DNA from: CAVZBW01 sp963773635
GTDB lineage: Bacteria; Actinomycetota; Acidimicrobiia; Acidimicrobiales; RAAP-2
Length of the DNA: 64,000 nt
Direction: 5' to 3'
NCBI GenBank assembly: GCA_963773635.1
Contig: CAVZBW010000002.1
Span: 310,001 to 374,000 of the forward strand
In this document: positions 62,324-64,000 of the stretch, piece by piece
Layout of the letters: each line of letters starts with the position of its first letter
How positions within the stretch are numbered: the stretch's first letter is position 1
The notes under the pieces: generated by a model
What the model saw: the letters and a program-made list of their open reading frames with translations, nothing else
Told to the model about the DNA's origin: nothing
The model's database searches: none
Translations under genes and position numbers: made by a program

Positions 62324-63910
62324 TCAGCCCGCCCCGACCGAGCCCGAAAGGGCAACCCCGGCCAACGGGGAGTCGTCGCACGCCCTTGCCGGGGGTCGGC
62401 GAACGAGAGACACCGGCACCGAAGACCGGGATCGCGAGTGGTCCACGGAGGGGTGGGGTCGGGCCGACTCCGGCAAGCGGGTGCCGTGGCCCTTGACGCA
62501 CTCGGGATCCGGCCCGTCGAGCGGGAGGCCGGTGAAGAACTTTGCCGCCATGCATCCACCCCGGCACGAGTCGAACGCCGAGCAGGCTTGGCATGCTCCA
62601 CCGGTCTGGGGACGCCGCAGGTCTGCGAAGAGCTCCGAGTCCCGCCACACCCCGGCAAACCCGCGGGCGGATCGCACGTTGCCGGCACGGAACTGCTCAT
62701 GGATGGCGAAGGGACAGGCGTAGACGTCCCCGACCGGATCGATCAGGCAGACCACGCGGCCGGCACCGCACAGGTTGAGCCCGGGCAGGGCATCCCCGTA
62801 GCCCGCCAGGTGGAAGAAGGAGTCACCGGTGAGCACCCGCTCGCCGTGCGCGCGCAGCCAGTCGTAGAGCTGGCGCTGCTGGTCCGCAGTCGGGTGGAGC
62901 TCGTCCCAGACGTCGACGGCGCGACCGGAGGGACGCAGCCGGGTGACGCGCAGCTGGGCACCGTAGAGGTCGGCAATCGCCTTCAGGTCGTCCAGCTGGT
63001 CGACGTTGTGGCGGGTGACGACGACCGAGAGCTTGAAACCCTCGAAGCCGGCCCCGGCCAGGTGCTCCATGGCCTGCCGAGCGGCGGCGTAGGAGCCCGG
63101 TCCGCGCACGGCGTCGTTGACCTCCGCGGTCGCTCCGTCGAGGGAGATCTGCACGTCCACGTAGTCGCTGCCCGCCAGCTGGTCGGCGACACGGCGTGTG
63201 ATGCGTGTGCCATTGGTGGAGAACTTGACCCCGACGTGGTGCGCCGTCGCGTACTCGAGGAGCTCGAAGAAGTCACGACGGATCGTGGGCTCCCCACCGC
63301 CGACGTTGACGTAGAAGACCTGCATGGCCTCGAGCTCGTCGATGACGCGCCGACATTCCTCGGTCGAGAGCTCGCCGGGGTCGCGACGCCCGGAGCTCGA
63401 CAGGCAGTGGGTGCAGGCCAGGTTGCACGCGTACGTGAGCTCCCAGGTCAGGCAGATCGGGGCGTCGAGGCCGAGTTGGAACCGCTCGACGAGCGGGGTG
63501 CCCGAGGGCCGGGCGCGAGCCGAGGAGCCGGGCGCCAGGGGTCCCGGCGCCACGGCCCGGATGGTTCCCGGAGGAGCACCCTCGCCCTCCCGCGGCACGA
63601 TCATGTCGGTCTCGGCCAGGGTCCGCAGCGCCCGGGCGTAGGCCGGGAGCTCCCCCTCGGGTACGCCGACCTGCCGGCACGCCGCGGCGGCGTCGGGCTG
63701 CGCACCGAGCCCGCGTACCACCTCGAGCAGTCGCCTGCTCTTCAAGAAGGAGAGCCGGCGCGTCCCGAAGTGGTAGGCCATCGCACCGAAGGACTCGGGT
63801 CGGATGTCCACCAGCGGGTTGAGTCGCCAGGCGCCGCTCAGCTCGCCGCCGGCCGGCGCCGGCGGGATGCCCCCCGGCAACGCCTCCGTGGTGCTCAATA
63901 CACGCCGCAC
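62324..63910 (-). CDS. mftC: Fused MftB-MftC: peptide chaperone plus radical SAM maturase
   Basis: One 528-residue frame. Residues about 28-115 form an MftB/PqqD-like recognition domain (AWRLNPLVDIRPESFGAMAY, RRLSFLKSRRLLEVVRGLGA). A linker follows, then the radical SAM core: CX3CX2C at Cys162, 166, 169 (YACNLACTHC) and GGGEP at 204-208. The SPASM region has Cys381, 388, 399, 440, 443, 449, 453 and 471, as MftC needs. MftC decarboxylates and cyclises the MftA C-terminal Val-Tyr. A Pro/Arg-rich tail of about 50 residues ends it. Start GTG 63910; a TTG at 63898 would give a 4-base overlap with mftA. Confidence 0.93.
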   Translation of the reverse strand: MRRVLSTTEALPGGIPPAPAGGELSGAWRLNPLVDIRPESFGAMAYHFGTRRLSFLKSRRLLEVVRGLGAQPDAAAACRQVGVPEGELPAYARALRTLAETDMIVPREGEGAPPGTIRAVAPGPLAPGSSARARPSGTPLVERFQLGLDAPICLTWELTYACNLACTHCLSSSGRRDPGELSTEECRRVIDELEAMQVFYVNVGGGEPTIRRDFFELLEYATAHHVGVKFSTNGTRITRRVADQLAGSDYVDVQISLDGATAEVNDAVRGPGSYAAARQAMEHLAGAGFEGFKLSVVVTRHNVDQLDDLKAIADLYGAQLRVTRLRPSGRAVDVWDELHPTADQQRQLYDWLRAHGERVLTGDSFFHLAGYGDALPGLNLCGAGRVVCLIDPVGDVYACPFAIHEQFRAGNVRSARGFAGVWRDSELFADLRRPQTGGACQACSAFDSCRGGCMAAKFFTGLPLDGPDPECVKGHGTRLPESARPHPSVDHSRSRSSVPVSLVRRPPARACDDSPLAGVALSGSVGAG

Positions 63911-64000
63911 ATTCCGTCGATCGACACGTCCTCGATCAACACGTCCTCCTCGACCAGGGTCTCCGGCTCCCCGGCCACATCTGCGGGGTCCGCTTGGGCC
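63895..64000 (-). CDS. mftA: Mycofactocin precursor peptide MftA (5' end outside window)
   Basis: The last 34 codons and a TGA of a ribosomally made precursor. The minus strand ends with LVEEDVLIEDVSIDGMCGVY, the strictly conserved MftA C-terminus; the final Val-Tyr is the part turned into the cofactor. The preceding AQADPADVAGEPET is the variable leader. The start lies beyond 64000. The gene overlaps the 5' end of the fused mftBC gene. This identification is the firmest marker for the locus. Confidence 0.95.
   Translation of the reverse strand, partial: AQADPADVAGEPETLVEEDVLIEDVSIDGMCGVY

Noticed and set aside
59608..62700. A very long minus-strand open frame spanning mftD, mftE and the SDR
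   Set aside because: It only matches the real proteins in parts (mftE start, SDR) and crosses the true genes in other frames; the known mft domain order and overlaps explain the region.

Overview
The window is GC-rich and comes from an actinobacterium. It carries F420-dependent families (a Ddn-like deazaflavin reductase and a luciferase-like oxidoreductase), two-component acyl-CoA dehydrogenases, many short-chain dehydrogenases (SDRs), and a mycofactocin locus with the conserved MftA tail at the right edge. Membrane-anchored proteins with Thr/Pro-rich TTTTAPPD-type stretches, GTG starts and 4-bp ATGA/GTGA gene overlaps would fit an uncultured Acidimicrobiia-like lineage. That placement is inference.

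Layout. 1-13.3 kb holds general functions: a drug-type ABC exporter, Ddn-like reductase, Tat-exported phospholipase-like enzyme, LytR_C-type protein, GDSL hydrolase, two SDRs, a YihY-family membrane protein, an EamA permease, surface proteins and PPK2. 13.3-26.5 kb is an oxidative catabolic block: two paralogous cytochromes P450 around a TetR gene and an SDR remnant, an amidohydrolase, SDR, LLM oxidoreductase, second TetR, SnoaL-like protein, a pair of adjacent acyl-CoA dehydrogenase subunits, a flavin/2Fe-2S reductase and a Rieske oxygenase. Eight consecutive genes here except two carry single-base frame breaks, and one also has a nonsense codon. 26.5-37.6 kb holds CoA-based modules in two sets: ligase, acyl-CoA dehydrogenase, enoyl-CoA hydratase, NtaA-type monooxygenase, class III CoA-transferase and CitE-type lyase on the minus strand; then another dehydrogenase, CoA-transferase and FadD3-like ligase.

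37.8-44.6 kb carries a carboxymuconolactone-decarboxylase-like protein, a Liv-type binding protein, a DapB-fold dehydrogenase, a LysR regulator, a D-aminoacylase-type amidohydrolase and a phytanoyl-CoA dioxygenase-like gene (the last two frame-broken). A tRNA-Arg(CCT) at 44.7 kb is followed by a gene-poor, lower-GC stretch to 47.1 kb with degenerate TGTCAGT-bearing repeats, gene remnants and perfect hairpins. 47.1-52.5 kb has a large Gly-rich/Ig-repeat secreted protein, a GNAT, a truncated FAD oxidoreductase and an SDR.

52.6-58.1 kb is a tightly overlapping plus-strand operon (class II aldolase, ACMSD-type amidohydrolase, SDR, enoyl-CoA hydratase, CoA ligase, unknown protein). It converges on the minus-strand mycofactocin operon (64.0 to 58.0 kb): mftA (partial), a fused mftB-mftC, mftD, mftE (frameshifted), a mycofactocin-type SDR and mftF. 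The likely working picture is CoA-thioester catabolism of hydrophobic cyclic or isoprenoid-type substrates opened by P450 and Rieske oxygenases, with several SDR alcohol oxidations that could use mycofactocin as electron acceptor. The substrate cannot be read from sequence.
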